From positions 1-64,000 of the forward strand of contig NZ_VJVZ01000012.1 of assembly GCF_007097145.1 (NCBI RefSeq): DNA of 64,000 nucleotides, read 5' to 3'. Under the pieces are notes generated by a model that saw nothing but the letters and a program-made list of their open reading frames with translations, was not told where the DNA came from and ran no database searches. The translations under genes were made by a program, and so were the position numbers. Positions within the stretch are counted from its first letter, which is position 1, and every line of letters starts with the position of its first letter. This DNA comes from Flavobacterium zepuense. GTDB taxonomy: Bacteria; Bacteroidota; Bacteroidia; Flavobacteriales; Flavobacteriaceae. Of this stretch, positions 1 through 8,763 are shown one piece after another.

Positions 1-3000
1 TGCGTAGTCTGCTGCGCTCATTGAGCCCAGTACCTCATCCTGGTAGGTCGTTAAATTAAAGATTGAAACACCATCTGTATCACTACTACCATCATCGCAA
101 AGCGCATAAGGAGCCGACGGCTCTATAGCAATTGGCCTTGGATGTGCTATCAGCTCTACCGTTACAAGGGTAATACAACCCGGAGCCAGTGTAGATTCTA
201 ATCGTATATAAAGCGTTTGGTTAAACGCCACTACATTATTGTAGCTGTCAAGATCTGTTATAGCATTGGTACCAAACTGAGAATCTTCCTCGGTTTCATA
301 AATGCTTACGGCAACGTTAGGCTGTCCGTTAAGGGCTTCGGCAAGAGCCGGATTAAGGTTAAATGTACCATGGCCCAAGTCATCGAACGCGCAGGTTGTT
401 AACGGCTGCGGAAACGTAGCAAGCGGTGGCTGCACTATGGTTATAACAAAATCGCTCTCATCGGTACAATTAGGTACTGTATTGGTTTCACCAAAAATAT
501 AAATGGTTTGTGTATTGGTAATAACCGTACCCGGAGGCAGCAATGTGCCCTGCCCACCCGGTTGTGTAAAATAATTACCTACCGCTAACTGAGGTAGCGT
601 ATAGGTTATACATGCGTAAAAGTCATCTATTTCAGGAACATCAATACTGTTAACCGTTACGTGGTACACGTGCTGATCTGAACAGGTTGTTGTTGGCGAA
701 CCCGTAGCGGCATAAATATATATATTCTGGCTCTGGGTAATCTGGGTACCGGCTGCAAGTTGTGTACCGCCCCCGTTGGTTTGTGTATAATAGTTACCTA
801 CGGTTAACGCAGGCAGCGTATATGTAAAACATACCGCAAGGTCGCCCTGGGTATCATCTACCACAGGTGTTACAAAAATAGTAATCGGCATTAGGTGCTC
901 ATCATTACAGTTTAGCCTTCCGCCAAGTTCGGCATAAACGTATAATGTTGTTGACTGTGTAATTACATCGCCAGCATTCATCATTACCTGGCCGGGTACA
1001 TCGGGCCCGCCCGAAAGTGTATAATAATTGCCCACGGTAAGCGCAGGCAGCGTGTAACTGTCGCAGGCTTCCTGAGGGCCGGGATTATCGGCATCTATAG
1101 AAAGTACATCGATCTGGAAACTGTTTTGCGTAAAACACTCGCTGCTCGTGGCCGACTCTGCATAAATATACATAAGCATACTCTCTGTAATAAGATCATC
1201 CGCGCTGTAGGCTATCTGCCCCGGCACGTTTGGCCCGCCCGGCAATGCAAAGTAGTTGCCTGTAATTAGCGGTGTAAGAGTGTAGCTATCGCAAATTTCT
1301 ACGGCAGATCGTGCATCTGCAATTGGGGTAACGTGTATAATAACATCAAAACTTGCCTCATCGGTACAGTTTGGCGATGTGCCTGTTTGTGCGTATACAT
1401 AAACCGTTTGGTTCGTAGTAAGTACCGTGCCGGCATCAATCACACTGCCGGTACCGCCTGCTCCGGTATAGTAATTACCTATGGCAAGTGGCGGAAGCGT
1501 ATAACTGTCGCATCGTTCAACTATAGCATCAAACGCAGGCAATACCGGGGTTTGGTTAATGGTTATGGTAAACACATTATTATCGGTACAGTTTGGCGTG
1601 GTGCTGCTGGCTACGTAAACATACAAATCTTGTGTGGCGGTAATAACATTACCTGCAAATTTAGGTGTACCGGTACCGGCAGGGCCGGTAAAGTAATTAC
1701 CAAAAAGTAATGGTGGCAGTGTATAGCTATCGCAGGCCGAAACATCCGGTGGTGCCTGTGGGTTAACAATAACCTGGAACATATGTTCGGCTACACAGTT
1801 TGGTGTACCGCCGCTCTCTGCATAAATATAAATATTTTGTGTAGATGAAATAGCCTGGCCTTCTACCAACTGCGTACCTGAGCCGCCAGGGCCTGTATAG
1901 TAGGCACCCACGGTAAGGTCAGGCAATATATAACTTCCGCAGACTGCTATTACTCCCGGGTTAGGGATTTGAGGTAACGGAAGGATGGTTAAATTAAAGC
2001 TTTCTTCATCCGAACATATAAAGGTAGTGCCCGTTTGCGCATATATGTAGATAGTTTGCGATGCAGTTACATTGCTACCCACAGGCAACAAGGTACCCTG
2101 GCCGCCACTTTGTGTGTAATAATTACCCACAGTTAAAGCCGGTAAAATGTACCCGCCACATGCTGTTTGATCGGGCATATCGGTTACCGTTGGGCCCGTT
2201 ACCGTAACCTGAAAACTGTGCTGGGCACGGCAGTTAGGGTATTGCGGATTAAAATTAAAGGTATAAACGGTTTGGCTGGCAGTTAAAACCGTACCAGCTG
2301 GCAATAATGTACCGGTACCGCCCGGGCCTGTGTAATAGTTACCGTTTACATTAGGTAGAAGGGTGTAGCTTCCGCACGACATTACATCGGCAGGGTCATC
2401 TGCAATAACCGGAGGTAGTATGGTAATTATAAAACTGTCATCGTTAGTACAGTTAACCCCTGATGTTACGGTAGCATGAACATATAGTGTTTGGCTTGCT
2501 GTAATCACGGTTCCGGATGGTATTACACTTCCACCACCATTAGGCTGATTCCTGTAACTGCCCATTGGCAACTGGGGCAGCGTGTACCCAGAAGCACATG
2601 CGGTTACGTTTACAGGTGCAATAGAGCCTGATATTATGGTAACGGTAAAGGAGTCCTGCGCAACACAGTTAGGCGTGCCGCCGCTTTGCGCATAAACGTA
2701 TATAGTTTGAGATGTAGTAATGCTGCTGCCCGCTGCAAGTACAGTACCGGTACCATCGGGCCCCGTGCGGTAGCTTACTCCCGCAGGAAGCGCCGGTAAG
2801 GTATAACTGTCGCACACACGCACGTTAGATACTGCCGGAACAACAGGCTCCGGCGTTACAGTTACTATAAAGTTGCTTTCGGCAACACAAAACGGCTCTG
2901 CTGTAGACACTGCATAAACATAAATGGTTTGGCTGGTAGTAATTTCTGTACCTGCCGGTATAAGCGTACCTGTTGCTCCGGGGCCGGTGTAATAATCGCC

Positions 3001-5790
3001 TATTAGGAGCTCCGGCAAGGTATAGCCGCCGCAAACACTGTGGTCTCCGGGATTATCAGCTTCTTCTCCAATAACAATTACATCAAATACCCTCTGCCTC
3101 CTGCATCCAAACTGGTTGGGTGGGCTTAGTACATATACGGGCTGGCTTTCATCTAAAATAGTACCCGCAGGTATAGGGCCCTGCCCATCAGGGAGGTTAA
3201 AATACCCTGCGCCTGCCGGTAAAGGTGGCAGTGTATAGCTACCGCAAGCCTCAGCGTCAGTAATCGGATCAAAAACAGGCAACGGGTTTATGGTTACTGT
3301 AAACACCTCTTCATCGGTACATGTACCTCCTTGCGAAAAGGCATAAATGGTTTGTGTTGTAGCAATTGCAGCACCCGCGGCAATTGGGTTACCTGTGCCA
3401 CCTGATCCTGTAAAATATCCGCCTATTGGCAACTCCGGTAAATTGTAAGGCCCACAGTTGGTTACATTTGCAATATCGGGTATATCGATGTTATAAACCG
3501 TTACTGTAAAGCTGTTTTCGGCAGTACATGCCGGGGTTGTATTTGTAGTGGCGTAAATGTATATGGTTTGTGTACTGGCTATAACTGTACCGCCCGGTAT
3601 AACTGCACCTGTACCGCCCGGGCCTGTATAGTAATTTCCTGTTGTTAATACAGGCAGTGTATACGGCTGGCAAACGGCCATGTTACCTGGATTTGGTATA
3701 ACCGGGTTGGGAACTATGGTTACCGTAAAGTTTGTAGTTTGGGTACATGCTGCTACAGCAGGTATATAAAAATAAATGGTTTGTGTTGTTGTTATAACCG
3801 TACCGTTTGCTAACTGGGTACCGGTACCGCCCGGGCCTGTGTAATAAAACCTTCCCGGCGGCAACGCAGGCAATGTGTAGCTTTGGCAGGCTGTAACACT
3901 TGGAGGAACCGTAGCGCCCGAAGTAGCAATATTAACCACAAAGGTGTGCTGGTTGGTGCAATATGGAGCTACGTTAGATTGTGCGAAAATATAAATTGTC
4001 TGGGTTGTGGTTATCTGCGAAAAGTTAGGTATTTGTGTACCTGTACCGTTAGGGCCTGTATAATAATGCTGCCCGTTAGGAAGAAACGGCAAATTATAAA
4101 AATTACAGGCAAAAACATTTGCCGGGGTTGCAACTACAGGCACCGGCCCCACTGTAATAGTAAAGCTTGTAATATCAAAACACGAAACCGAAAAATTACG
4201 CTGTATTCGTGCATAAATGGTAGCGCTCGCACTGGTATAGTTACCAGGGTTTAGTATGGGGCTGGTATTATTGGTGGCATTAGCCATACTGGTAAAATAC
4301 GTAATGGTATTTTGGTTGGCAGGCTGTGCACCCAGTATAGATGCATCTAATTGTGTAAGGTTAAATAATGATGTTATACCCCCCGCCGTAGTGGCACACT
4401 GTATTATATTAGCCGGTTGGCCGGCCACCGGAGGCTCTACCGTTAATAACTGAAACGATACTACAACATAGCAATCGTTATTACTGTTTTTTACCCTTGC
4501 ATAAATAGTCTGGTTACCGGCACTGGTATACATACCCGGCAGTCCGCCGGTATTAGCTTCGGCAGCAGCCTGGGTAGTATGGTAAGTTACAATCGTTGCA
4601 GGGTCTAAAGTCTGCTTAATAATCGGGGTATTAATATTAAGGTCGTATACATACTGTCCTCCGGAGTTTTCGCACGCCAAAAGGTCTACCGGCTGTGTGG
4701 CAGGTATAGGTAAGGCGGCCTCTATTAGTACCGTTTGCTCCGCTGTACACCCTGTAACAGGGTTGGTAATAGTTAGCTCATAGCTGCCTGTTTGCGCTAT
4801 TGTAATGGTGCTTCCGCCTGCAACAGGCTGGTTATCTTTAGTCCATGAAAGGTTAAAATCGGTTTCGCTAAGGCCTGTATTTATTGTATAGGTATTATCG
4901 TTACACAATGCACCGCCATTTGCCACGGTTTGGTCTTCGCCCACCACCTGGTGGCCCAGGTTAAAACTGCCTTCCGGGAAAAACACTGCCGAGTCATAAG
5001 CACCATCTACACCCGATTGGCCTGCGTCATCTGCAATTACTAATTTTATATGGTACTGGTCTCCCACCACAAGATCGTGTGAGGCATTTAGCAAAACGGT
5101 CTGGCCTTCAAAATTAGTGGCCGAAGCCAGTGCATTACCCCCACCGTTAAATAATCCAAAATATTGAGAATTTACGCCGCACGAAGAGTTGTATAGAGCA
5201 TTGCTTATTGTAGCTACAGATATAGGCTGCGAGGTATTTGGCACTACTGCCACATTTGTGGTAACACCTGTGTTAAGGTTGGTAAGTAAAAATACAAATG
5301 AATCTTTAGAGTCGCACTGGTAGGTGCCGTACTCTTCGGACGCGAAAAGAAAATCGACTGAGAAATTACTTGTTACAGCCTTAAAATCAAACTCAAGCAC
5401 AGTAGCATTGCGGGAATTCATGGTAATACCCTGGGCTGCAAGTGCCGCTTCCAGGCTGGCATCACCAAGCCATAACGGCGATGTAGCGCTTGATATACCT
5501 GTATTAGGCCCCTGTGCTGCCGTAGCATTACCAGTAGAAAGTACTACACCACTCGCGATAGGAAAATTGGGATTGGTATTTTGAAAGTATCCAATACCAT
5601 TACCCTGCGCGTAGCCATAATCAATACCGGTGCTTTTTGTAATATTGGCAACTTCGGCAAGGCATGCATCCCTTACCAAAATTTGATTTACCAACTGCGC
5701 AGGCGTATAAGCATTAGTGCTTACAGTAATGTTTTGGCTAAAACCCTTAACGATAAACAAAAGGGCAATAATCAGTAATTTTTTCTTCAT
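1..5790 (-). CDS. Giant secreted surface protein, choice-of-anchor L domain plus 17 tandem repeats (C-terminus outside window)
   Basis: The minus frame is open from an ATG at 5790 to base 1 (1930 codons) with no stop. It starts with a signal peptide (MKKKLLIIALLFIVKGFSQ). Residues about 25-270 match the choice-of-anchor L domain, including FLFASEEYGTYQ and a late ADDAGQSGVDGAYDSA segment. Two degenerate domains follow that end in TIYAR, then 17 copies of a ~73-residue repeat (SYTLPPL, YYTGPGGTGT, TTSQTIYIYA, C, SFTVTI). The final ~100 residues in the window return to the degenerate type with LYIRLES. Such Flavobacteriaceae proteins normally end in a T9SS type B sorting domain, which here would lie left of the window. 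The likely role is a secreted adhesin or surface filament; this is inference from family and architecture. Only the partial gene can be described. Confidence 0.9.
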   Translation of the reverse strand, partial: MKKKLLIIALLFIVKGFSQNITVSTNAYTPAQLVNQILVRDACLAEVANITKSTGIDYGYAQGNGIGYFQNTNPNFPIASGVVLSTGNATAAQGPNTGISSATSPLWLGDASLEAALAAQGITMNSRNATVLEFDFKAVTSNFSVDFLFASEEYGTYQCDSKDSFVFLLTNLNTGVTTNVAVVPNTSQPISVATISNALYNSSCGVNSQYFGLFNGGGNALASATNFEGQTVLLNASHDLVVGDQYHIKLVIADDAGQSGVDGAYDSAVFFPEGSFNLGHQVVGEDQTVANGGALCNDNTYTINTGLSETDFNLSWTKDNQPVAGGSTITIAQTGSYELTITNPVTGCTAEQTVLIEAALPIPATQPVDLLACENSGGQYVYDLNINTPIIKQTLDPATIVTYHTTQAAAEANTGGLPGMYTSAGNQTIYARVKNSNNDCYVVVSFQLLTVEPPVAGQPANIIQCATTAGGITSLFNLTQLDASILGAQPANQNTITYFTSMANATNNTSPILNPGNYTSASATIYARIQRNFSVSCFDITSFTITVGPVPVVATPANVFACNFYNLPFLPNGQHYYTGPNGTGTQIPNFSQITTTQTIYIFAQSNVAPYCTNQHTFVVNIATSGATVPPSVTACQSYTLPALPPGRFYYTGPGGTGTQLANGTVITTTQTIYFYIPAVAACTQTTNFTVTIVPNPVIPNPGNMAVCQPYTLPVLTTGNYYTGPGGTGAVIPGGTVIASTQTIYIYATTNTTPACTAENSFTVTVYNIDIPDIANVTNCGPYNLPELPIGGYFTGSGGTGNPIAAGAAIATTQTIYAFSQGGTCTDEEVFTVTINPLPVFDPITDAEACGSYTLPPLPAGAGYFNLPDGQGPIPAGTILDESQPVYVLSPPNQFGCRRQRVFDVIVIGEEADNPGDHSVCGGYTLPELLIGDYYTGPGATGTLIPAGTEITTSQTIYVYAVSTAEPFCVAESNFIVTVTPEPVVPAVSNVRVCDSYTLPALPAGVSYRTGPDGTGTVLAAGSSITTSQTIYVYAQSGGTPNCVAQDSFTVTIISGSIAPVNVTACASGYTLPQLPMGSYRNQPNGGGSVIPSGTVITASQTLYVHATVTSGVNCTNDDSFIITILPPVIADDPADVMSCGSYTLLPNVNGNYYTGPGGTGTLLPAGTVLTASQTVYTFNFNPQYPNCRAQHSFQVTVTGPTVTDMPDQTACGGYILPALTVGNYYTQSGGQGTLLPVGSNVTASQTIYIYAQTGTTFICSDEESFNLTILPLPQIPNPGVIAVCGSYILPDLTVGAYYTGPGGSGTQLVEGQAISSTQNIYIYAESGGTPNCVAEHMFQVIVNPQAPPDVSACDSYTLPPLLFGNYFTGPAGTGTPKFAGNVITATQDLYVYVASSTTPNCTDNNVFTITINQTPVLPAFDAIVERCDSYTLPPLAIGNYYTGAGGTGSVIDAGTVLTTNQTVYVYAQTGTSPNCTDEASFDVIIHVTPIADARSAVEICDSYTLTPLITGNYFALPGGPNVPGQIAYSADDLITESMLMYIYAESATSSECFTQNSFQIDVLSIDADNPGPQEACDSYTLPALTVGNYYTLSGGPDVPGQVMMNAGDVITQSTTLYVYAELGGRLNCNDEHLMPITIFVTPVVDDTQGDLAVCFTYTLPALTVGNYYTQTNGGGTQLAAGTQITQSQNIYIYAATGSPTTTCSDQHVYHVTVNSIDVPEIDDFYACITYTLPQLAVGNYFTQPGGQGTLLPPGTVITNTQTIYIFGETNTVPNCTDESDFVITIVQPPLATFPQPLTTCAFDDLGHGTFNLNPALAEALNGQPNVAVSIYETEEDSQFGTNAITDLDSYNNVVAFNQTLYIRLESTLAPGCITLVTVELIAHPRPIAIEPSAPYALCDDGSSDTDGVSIFNLTTYQDEVLGSMSAADYA
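480..4140 (-). repeat. 17 in-frame tandem repeats of about 218 bp inside the giant surface protein
   Basis: The IYIYA-coding motif recurs near 491, 711, 923, 1161, 1391, 1610, 1822, 2038, 2254, 2475, 2690, 2911, 3132, 3343, 3553, 3767 and 3983. The SYTLP-coding motif recurs in step about 100 bp to the right of each, from about 590 to 4088. Mean period is about 218 bp (73 codons). Copies are diverged at DNA level, so this is an old array and not a recent expansion. Each unit carries two cysteines, one before SYTLP and one before the SFTVTI strand, which suggests one disulphide per beta-sandwich module. Confidence 0.9.
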
Positions 5791-5876
5791 AATTTATAAA
5801 CAATAAACAAGCAATTTCTCACAACTCACAAATCCTCTTTTAAACCCTTAGTTTACAATGTTTTAAATATTTTACG

Positions 5877-5884
5877 CAAATATA
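5877..5884 (-). promoter_or_regulatory. Candidate -7 box for the giant surface gene
   Basis: On the minus strand this reads TATATTTG, matching the Bacteroidota -7 consensus TAnnTTTG. It lies about 87 bases before the start codon. No TTG sits at the expected 19-base distance, so this is a half match. Confidence 0.4.
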
Positions 5885-6368
5885 AAACAGATAGTAAAAT
5901 GTTCTTATTTTTTATGATAAAATATTATAGAATAATCATTTTTTAGATAAAATAGCGAATAAATCCGATAAATAACAATTATTTACATTGCATAAAAAGG
6001 TATTTAATCATATATTGAAATCTAAAACTTATTAATAAATGTTAATTGGCAATTAATTTGTATGAAATTATGTGCAAAAGTAATCTAATAAAATTCCCGT
6101 CATAGTGTCAAAAAGTTATTTATATGTTAAACAGCTTGACATATATTTCCCCCGCTATTTTAACAATTGTTGAGTTAACATTAGGTCTCTAAATGTTATT
6201 ATTACGTAAAACAACTACGCAAAATTGCGGCGGGAAGTTTAACAAATTACCAATAAGTTTAACCAATTCGGTAAAGTGCTATGTATTGTCGCCAAACTGT
6301 ACTACATGAATAATTCACAATTAAAACAATTTAACATTCGTTGAATATTTTCTTATATTTTAATTGAT

Positions 6369-6376
6369 TATTTTTG
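6369..6376 (+). promoter_or_regulatory. Candidate -7 box for the radical SAM gene
   Basis: TATTTTTG fits TAnnTTTG and ends 17 bases before the ATG at 6394. The nearest upstream TTG (6341-6343) leaves 25 bases between the boxes instead of the usual 19, so the -33 element is weak. Confidence 0.45.
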
Positions 6377-6393
6377 CGTAAAGCAATAATGAT

Positions 6394-7653
6394 ATGTACG
6401 ACAGGATAAGGGAAAAGCTAACAATTTTAGCCGATGCAGCAAAGTATGATGTGTCCTGCTCATCAAGCGGTGGCAACCGCAAGAACGACAATAAAGGCAT
6501 TGGGGACAGCAGCAATGGCATTTGCCACACCTATACCGAAGATGGCCGTTGTGTATCGTTACTAAAAATATTGCTTACCAATCATTGTATTTACGATTGT
6601 GCTTTTTGCGTGTCGCGCAAGAGTAACGATGTTAAACGTGCCGCTTTTACGGTAGACGAGGTTGTGGAACTTACCATGAGCTTTTACCGCCGTAATTATA
6701 TTGAAGGTTTGTTTTTAAGTTCAGGTATTTTTAAAAACGCCGATTTTACTATGGAACGCCTCGTGCGTATTGTAAAGCGCCTGCGTATAGAGGAGCGATT
6801 TAATGGTTATATTCATTTAAAGACTATTCCCGGCGCGAGCCAGGAACTGCTTACCGAAGCGGGCCTGTATGCCGACCGTATGAGCATCAACCTTGAAATG
6901 CCCACCGAGGCCGGACTTAAATTATTGGCTCCGGAAAAATCGCACGAGGAGGTTAAAAAACCATTGGGGTTTATTCAAAGCACCATAACCCAGTTTAAAG
7001 ACGAGAAAAAAACAGGGCTTATAAAAAGTGTTCCCAAGTTTGTGCCTGCCGGGCAAAGTACCCAGATGGTTATTGGTGCCACGCCCGAGACCGACATGGA
7101 AATTATGTACAGTGCCGCCCAGTATTATAAAGATTTTTCACTTAAGCGGGTATACTACTCGGGTTACATCCCTATTAGTCATGACACGCGCATGCCGGTT
7201 ATTGGCAGCCAGCCTCCCCTATTGCGGGAAAACCGTTTATACCAGACCGACTGGCTAATGCGATTTTATGGCTTTGAGGTGCAGGAGCTGCTTAACCTTA
7301 AAAATCCGCATCTTGATACCGATATGGACCCCAAGCTGGGCTGGGCATTGCGCAACCTGGACCAGTTTCCTATAGACATTAATACGGCAGATTACAGGAT
7401 GATACTCCGCGTTCCCGGTATAGGTGTGAGCTCCGCCCGAAAAATTGTGGAGGCCCGTAAATTTGGCAGGCTGCGTAGCGACCAGCTTAAAAAAATTGGT
7501 ATTGCCTACAACCGCGCCAAACACTTTATACGCTGTGCCGATAGCCCTTATTTTATTAACGAGCCCGATGCACCGCACCTTAAAAACCTTATCCTGGCAG
7601 AGAGCAGCAGTAAATACCTTAAAGTGCCGCAAAGCCAATTGAGTTTGTTTTAA
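6394..7653 (+). CDS. Putative DNA modification/repair radical SAM protein
   Basis: This 419-residue protein has a CxxxCxxC cluster at C65, C69 and C72 (HCIYDCAFC), which binds the [4Fe-4S] cluster of radical SAM enzymes. Near residues 345-400 are helix-hairpin-helix motifs (VPGIGVSSARKIV), suggesting DNA binding. This combination matches the family named putative DNA modification/repair radical SAM protein, which is regularly followed by the DUF4130/TIGR03915 protein, as it is here 47 bp downstream. The substrate and reaction are unknown. It probably acts on nucleic acid in the cytoplasm; that is inferred from the helix-hairpin-helix motifs and from fusion of the partner to uracil-DNA-glycosylase-like domains in other bacteria. 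Confidence 0.88.
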   Translation: MYDRIREKLTILADAAKYDVSCSSSGGNRKNDNKGIGDSSNGICHTYTEDGRCVSLLKILLTNHCIYDCAFCVSRKSNDVKRAAFTVDEVVELTMSFYRRNYIEGLFLSSGIFKNADFTMERLVRIVKRLRIEERFNGYIHLKTIPGASQELLTEAGLYADRMSINLEMPTEAGLKLLAPEKSHEEVKKPLGFIQSTITQFKDEKKTGLIKSVPKFVPAGQSTQMVIGATPETDMEIMYSAAQYYKDFSLKRVYYSGYIPISHDTRMPVIGSQPPLLRENRLYQTDWLMRFYGFEVQELLNLKNPHLDTDMDPKLGWALRNLDQFPIDINTADYRMILRVPGIGVSSARKIVEARKFGRLRSDQLKKIGIAYNRAKHFIRCADSPYFINEPDAPHLKNLILAESSSKYLKVPQSQLSLF

Positions 7654-7655
7654 CT

Positions 7656-7682
7656 CCTGCAAGGTTTTAAAAACCTTGTAGG
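7656..7682. repeat. Short palindrome between the radical SAM gene and its partner
   Basis: Arms CAAGGTTTT (7660-7668) and AAAACCTTG (7670-7678) flank one base, and the pairing extends outward through CCTG/TAGG. It begins two bases after the stop codon and fits in a 47-bp gene gap. To my knowledge, CCTGCAAGGTTTT-type palindromes are common between genes in Bacteroidota. There is no T-run, so termination is doubtful and the two genes may be co-transcribed. Confidence 0.6.
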
Positions 7683-7700
7683 TATAAGCCATTAAAATAA

Positions 7701-8477
7701 ATGACCACCTATATTTTCGACGGTTCTTTTGAAGGGCTGCTTACCGCAATATTTGAGTTTTACGACCGTAAGGAAACGGCCGTACAACTGGTATGGGATA
7801 AGCTGTACCAGCCTGCCATATTGCAGGAGTCGTTAGAAAGTGTAAATGATGAGGCCAAGGCCAAACGCGTGTGGGCAGGGCTTAAAAAGAAACTGAGCCC
7901 CCAATGGCAGCAGATGTTTTACAAATCGTACCTGAGCGAAGACCCGCAAACTTTTCAGGACCTGCTGGATTTTGCCCGATACATTTTTGACAATCCGGCA
8001 GGGGCCGAAAACAACTTTGGCAATCCGTATGTAATGGCGATCTCTAAAATGGATAGGAAAGTTAACCGCGAAAAGCACAGGATGAAGGCGTTTATACGGT
8101 TTCAGCAAACGGCAGACGGAATATATTACTGCCCTGTAGAACCCGACTTTAATGTATTGCCTTTAATAGCCTCTTTTTTCAAAAACCGCTATGCCGACCA
8201 GCAATGGATAATTTATGATATAAAGCGTAAATATGGCTTATTTTATAACCTGCACACCGTTGAAGAAATTACGTATGAATTTGTATCTGCAATTGATACC
8301 AAAAAAATAGTTCTACCTGCCGAATTGGTGGATGCGAAAGAAGAATTGGCATCTGTTTTATGGAAGGATTATTTTAACAGCACCAATATACCTGCACGTA
8401 AAAACATGAAGCTGCACATACAGCACGTACCTAAACGCTACTGGAAATACCTTAACGAAAAAGAAGGAAAAAATTAA
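7701..8477 (+). CDS. DUF4130 / TIGR03915-type putative DNA repair protein
   Basis: This 258-residue protein begins MTTYIFDGSFEGLLTAIF and contains the family features AISKMDRKVNREKHRMKAFIRF and DFNVLPLIASFFKNRY. It ends with a basic segment (HIQHVPKRYWKYLNEKE). The family is the standard partner of the upstream radical SAM protein, and in other lineages it is fused to a uracil-DNA glycosylase superfamily domain. That fused domain is absent here, so a catalytic glycosylase centre is not evident. The role is inferred as DNA or nucleic-acid base processing together with its neighbour. It is the last gene of the pair, ending 53 bp before a terminator hairpin. Confidence 0.8.
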   Translation: MTTYIFDGSFEGLLTAIFEFYDRKETAVQLVWDKLYQPAILQESLESVNDEAKAKRVWAGLKKKLSPQWQQMFYKSYLSEDPQTFQDLLDFARYIFDNPAGAENNFGNPYVMAISKMDRKVNREKHRMKAFIRFQQTADGIYYCPVEPDFNVLPLIASFFKNRYADQQWIIYDIKRKYGLFYNLHTVEEITYEFVSAIDTKKIVLPAELVDAKEELASVLWKDYFNSTNIPARKNMKLHIQHVPKRYWKYLNEKEGKN

Positions 8478-8529
8478 TGCTGGGGTAACCTTTAGACAGC
8501 CAAACAATTACCCCGAAATGCTATAAAAT

Positions 8530-8563
8530 AAGAAAGGGAAAACCGTTAGATTTTCCCTTTCTT
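8530..8563. terminator. Bidirectional terminator between convergent genes
   Basis: Arms AAGAAAGGGAAAA (8530-8542) and TTTTCCCTTTCTT (8551-8563) are a perfect 13-bp stem with an 8-base loop. It sits between the convergent ends at 8477 and 8764. The rest of this 286-bp gap is AT-rich and featureless. Confidence 0.75.
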
Positions 8564-8763
8564 TGCCCCCAAAAATACCGTAAAAATTAATTTACTAATG
8601 CTATTTTGAGTAAAAGTATATGCTTTCTTATTATCATGCAAATTTTTTAGCTAAAAAACTTAAAAATTCGTTGAAATACACAATATTTAAGTTATCATTC
8701 AAATATTTCAGCTTACGCAAACAATTTCGTAAATTTAATTATTAAATATTACCTAATAATTAA

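Larger units (their letters stand above)
5791..6393. other. AT-rich divergent intergenic region
   Basis: About 600 bp separates the giant surface gene (minus) from the radical SAM gene (plus). It is very AT-rich, has no convincing ORF, RNA gene or hairpin, and holds a -7-like box for each divergent gene (5877-5884 minus, 6369-6376 plus). I see nothing else in it. Confidence 0.6.

Noticed and set aside
480..4140. Periodic repeats that could suggest a CRISPR array
   Set aside because: Period is about 218 bp, repeats stay in reading frame and encode conserved protein motifs; no short identical direct repeats.
217..5778. Several plus-strand ORFs (for example 1333-1710, 3883-4254, 5324-5584)
   Set aside because: They are shadows of the continuous minus-strand surface gene, with low-complexity or cysteine-heavy sequence and no start signals or homology.
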